Origin: UBA6115 sp050953005
Lineage (GTDB): Bacteria > Bacillota > Clostridia > Christensenellales > Aristaeellaceae
Direction of reading: 5' to 3'
Assembly (NCBI GenBank): GCA_050953005.1
Contig: JBMNLV010000005.1
Span: 220,385-284,384, forward strand
DNA length: 64,000 bases
Shown here: one piece after another, positions 62,889-64,000 of the stretch
Layout: every line of letters starts with the position of its first letter
Numbering within the stretch: the first letter of the stretch is position 1
Notes under the pieces: generated by a model
What the model was told of the DNA's origin: nothing
Databases searched by the model: none
The model's input: the letters and a program-made list of their open reading frames with translations, nothing else
Program-made: the position numbers and the translations under genes

Positions 62889-63938
62889 ATGGCTAAAATC
62901 AAAAGACCCTATGTAATTAACGGAGTCAGTTTCTGGTTAACAGGAGACTCCGAACAGGAAATTGCGGATAAATACGCAGAAATCAAAAACAGCTCCAGAC
63001 CGGGTGAACCGGTCAGAAAGTCTAAACACAATTTTGAAAAGTTCGCAGAAAACAATTGGCAATATATTTCTCAGACAGTCTCCAGGAATACCAATCTGGA
63101 TTACAAACGCTACATGAGAAACCAGATTCTCCCGCACTTCGGGAAGATGAATGTAGAAGACATTACCCGGAGAGATGTCCAGGATTTCTATGACAAATAT
63201 CCGGACAAGGCTTTTTCTGCCGTGCACAAGTGGCGCATCGTCCTGTCAAGAATACTGCAGATTGCTGTGGGGGATAGGATTATTCCGATTGATCCAACAA
63301 AGGACAAACGTCTGACCCACTCAAAAAAGCAAACCCAAAGGGCTGTGCCCTGCACAGAGCAATATAGGGAGTTCCTGAAAGACATTGAAAGACTGAAGCA
63401 TCCTCATGAAAGATTGTACATGGCAATCACCGGCTACACCGGACTGCGTAGAGGCGAAGTATTGGCGCTCAGGTAGGCTGATATTCGTTTTGATGAAAGT
63501 ATTTTACTTGTAGAACGCTCTGTGGACATTGAACGCACCACGAAGAAATGCCCGGGAACGATCAAGCCTCCCAAGAGCGAGGCTGGCATCCGTACCGTCC
63601 CCATCGTTGAGCCGCTGCGCAAGCTTTTGCTGAATGATTGGCATCCCGGAACATATGTTGTCACGAATCCAAAAACCGGGAAGCCCATCCACGCAGAGTC
63701 GGAATTCAATACCATGTGGAAGCATATCCGGCAGCAAATCAATCTTGGCCCCTACACCTCCCATTCCTACCGCCACGCGATGGCGACAACGCTGCTGACC
63801 AGCGGTGTGGATATCAAAACAACCCAAGCCATCATCGGGCACTCTCAGCCTAGCACAACGCTCAACATTTATTCCCATACAGTGCCCGGTAAAATACAAG
63901 AAGCTGGATTATTATTCACTGGAAAAATAGTCATTTGA
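62889..63938 (+). pseudogene. Tyrosine recombinase/integrase with an in-frame amber codon
   Basis: The frame starts at the ATG at 62889 (GAGG upstream). It encodes an N-terminal arm (SFWLTGDSEQEIADKYAEI), a SAM-like core-binding domain (YISQTVSRNTNLDYKRYM) and the catalytic domain with the first Arg in TGLRRGEVLALR. A TAG at 63474-63476 stands where Trp is expected (LALR-stop-ADIRFDES). The frame then continues to H-x-x-R in TSHSYRHAMATTLL, IIGHSQ and the nucleophile Tyr in LNIYSHTVPG. A TAG-to-TGG change would give a 349-residue integrase. With the stop it is cut before most of the active site. It likely marks one edge of an integrated element that extends beyond the window. Confidence 0.88.
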
Positions 63939-64000
63939 CACATTTGTTGACAAGGATAACGCCCTATAAACCCTTATATAGACAATATAAAATGATGTTG
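63939..64000. other. Right edge of the window after the integrase
   Basis: AT-rich sequence containing TTGACA at about 63954 and TTATATAGACAATATAA near the end. If the integrase element ends close by, an attachment site may lie here or just beyond, but none can be identified from one copy. Confidence 0.3.

Noticed and set aside
44975..63476. TAG recoding as an explanation for amber codons in both recombinases.
   Set aside because: Host genes in the window end with TAG (for example at 37933), so TAG is a normal stop here; point mutations in decaying mobile genes are simpler.

Overview
The window reads as a bacterial chromosome segment, most likely from an anaerobic, gut- or sediment-type Clostridia/Firmicutes relative. 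The pointers are strong AGGAGG-type ribosome binding sites, consensus TTGACA/TATAAT promoters, BspA-type leucine-rich-repeat surface proteins, and a clostridial-type large serine recombinase remnant. No rRNA, tRNA, CRISPR array or replication origin was seen. One oddity is that all four solute-binding proteins carry ordinary A-x-A signal peptides without a lipobox cysteine, which is unusual for a classical monoderm Firmicute. The taxonomic guess is therefore tentative.

Layout. (1) 1-3948: three tandem BspA-like LRR_5 secreted proteins built from nearly identical 69-bp units. (2) 4351-6447 (-): a secreted protein with about 13 copies of a 40-residue C-x9-C-x2-C-x13-H repeat. (3) 7316-15041: a promoter followed by a metallo-beta-lactamase-fold protein, a complete Dpp/Opp-type ABC transporter with binding protein, and an M20 peptidase; an AraC regulator is convergent to it. 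(4) 16863-26869 (-): a sugar-acid catabolic cluster with OtnC-like decarboxylase, OtnK-like kinase, a second frameshifted DUF1537 kinase, a beta-hydroxyacid dehydrogenase, a PanB-like protein, a TAXI-type TRAP transporter and an iron-dependent alcohol dehydrogenase. (5) 27156-28763: a complete IS4-family element with perfect 15-bp inverted repeats and an 8-bp target duplication, sitting in the divergent promoter region between (4) and (6). (6) 28775-41247 (+): a strongly coupled catabolic operon with split transketolase, PdxA2-like dehydrogenase, two xylose-isomerase-like TIM barrels, an Asp/Glu-racemase-like protein, a second Dpp-type ABC transporter (both permeases frameshifted) and a type-B carboxylesterase. 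(7) 41406-44738: a GntR/FCD regulator, a second Fe-ADH and a truncated LarA-like gene. (8) 44700-46108: nested mobile-element debris (serine recombinase, IS110, MITE). (9) 46260-51028: two more LRR proteins, one of 1309 residues. (10) 51099-61798 (-): an oligosaccharide-type operon with binding protein, two glycoside hydrolases and a third Dpp-type ABC transporter. (11) 62276-63938: small repeats and a tyrosine integrase with an in-frame amber codon.

How it fits together. Blocks 4 and 6 are divergent and both contain enzymes of families acting on four-carbon sugar acids (DUF1537 kinases, class II aldolase/decarboxylase, PdxA2, hydroxyacid dehydrogenase), plus transketolase and isomerase-like barrels. 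The most interesting reading is a catabolic regulon for an unidentified C4 or branched C4/C5 sugar acid, with its own TRAP and ABC importers. A candidate GntR/FCD operator, T-N-G-T-N3-A-C-N-A type, occurs at the same distance from the -10 box in the gntR promoter and in the transketolase promoter, which links gntR to the operon. Block 10 is a self-contained glycan uptake and hydrolysis unit.

A small MITE-like element occurs three times, and single-base indels break four-carbon kinase and permease genes; some of these may be homopolymer sequencing errors rather than real mutations. All functional calls come from reading translated sequence and motif recognition without database searches.
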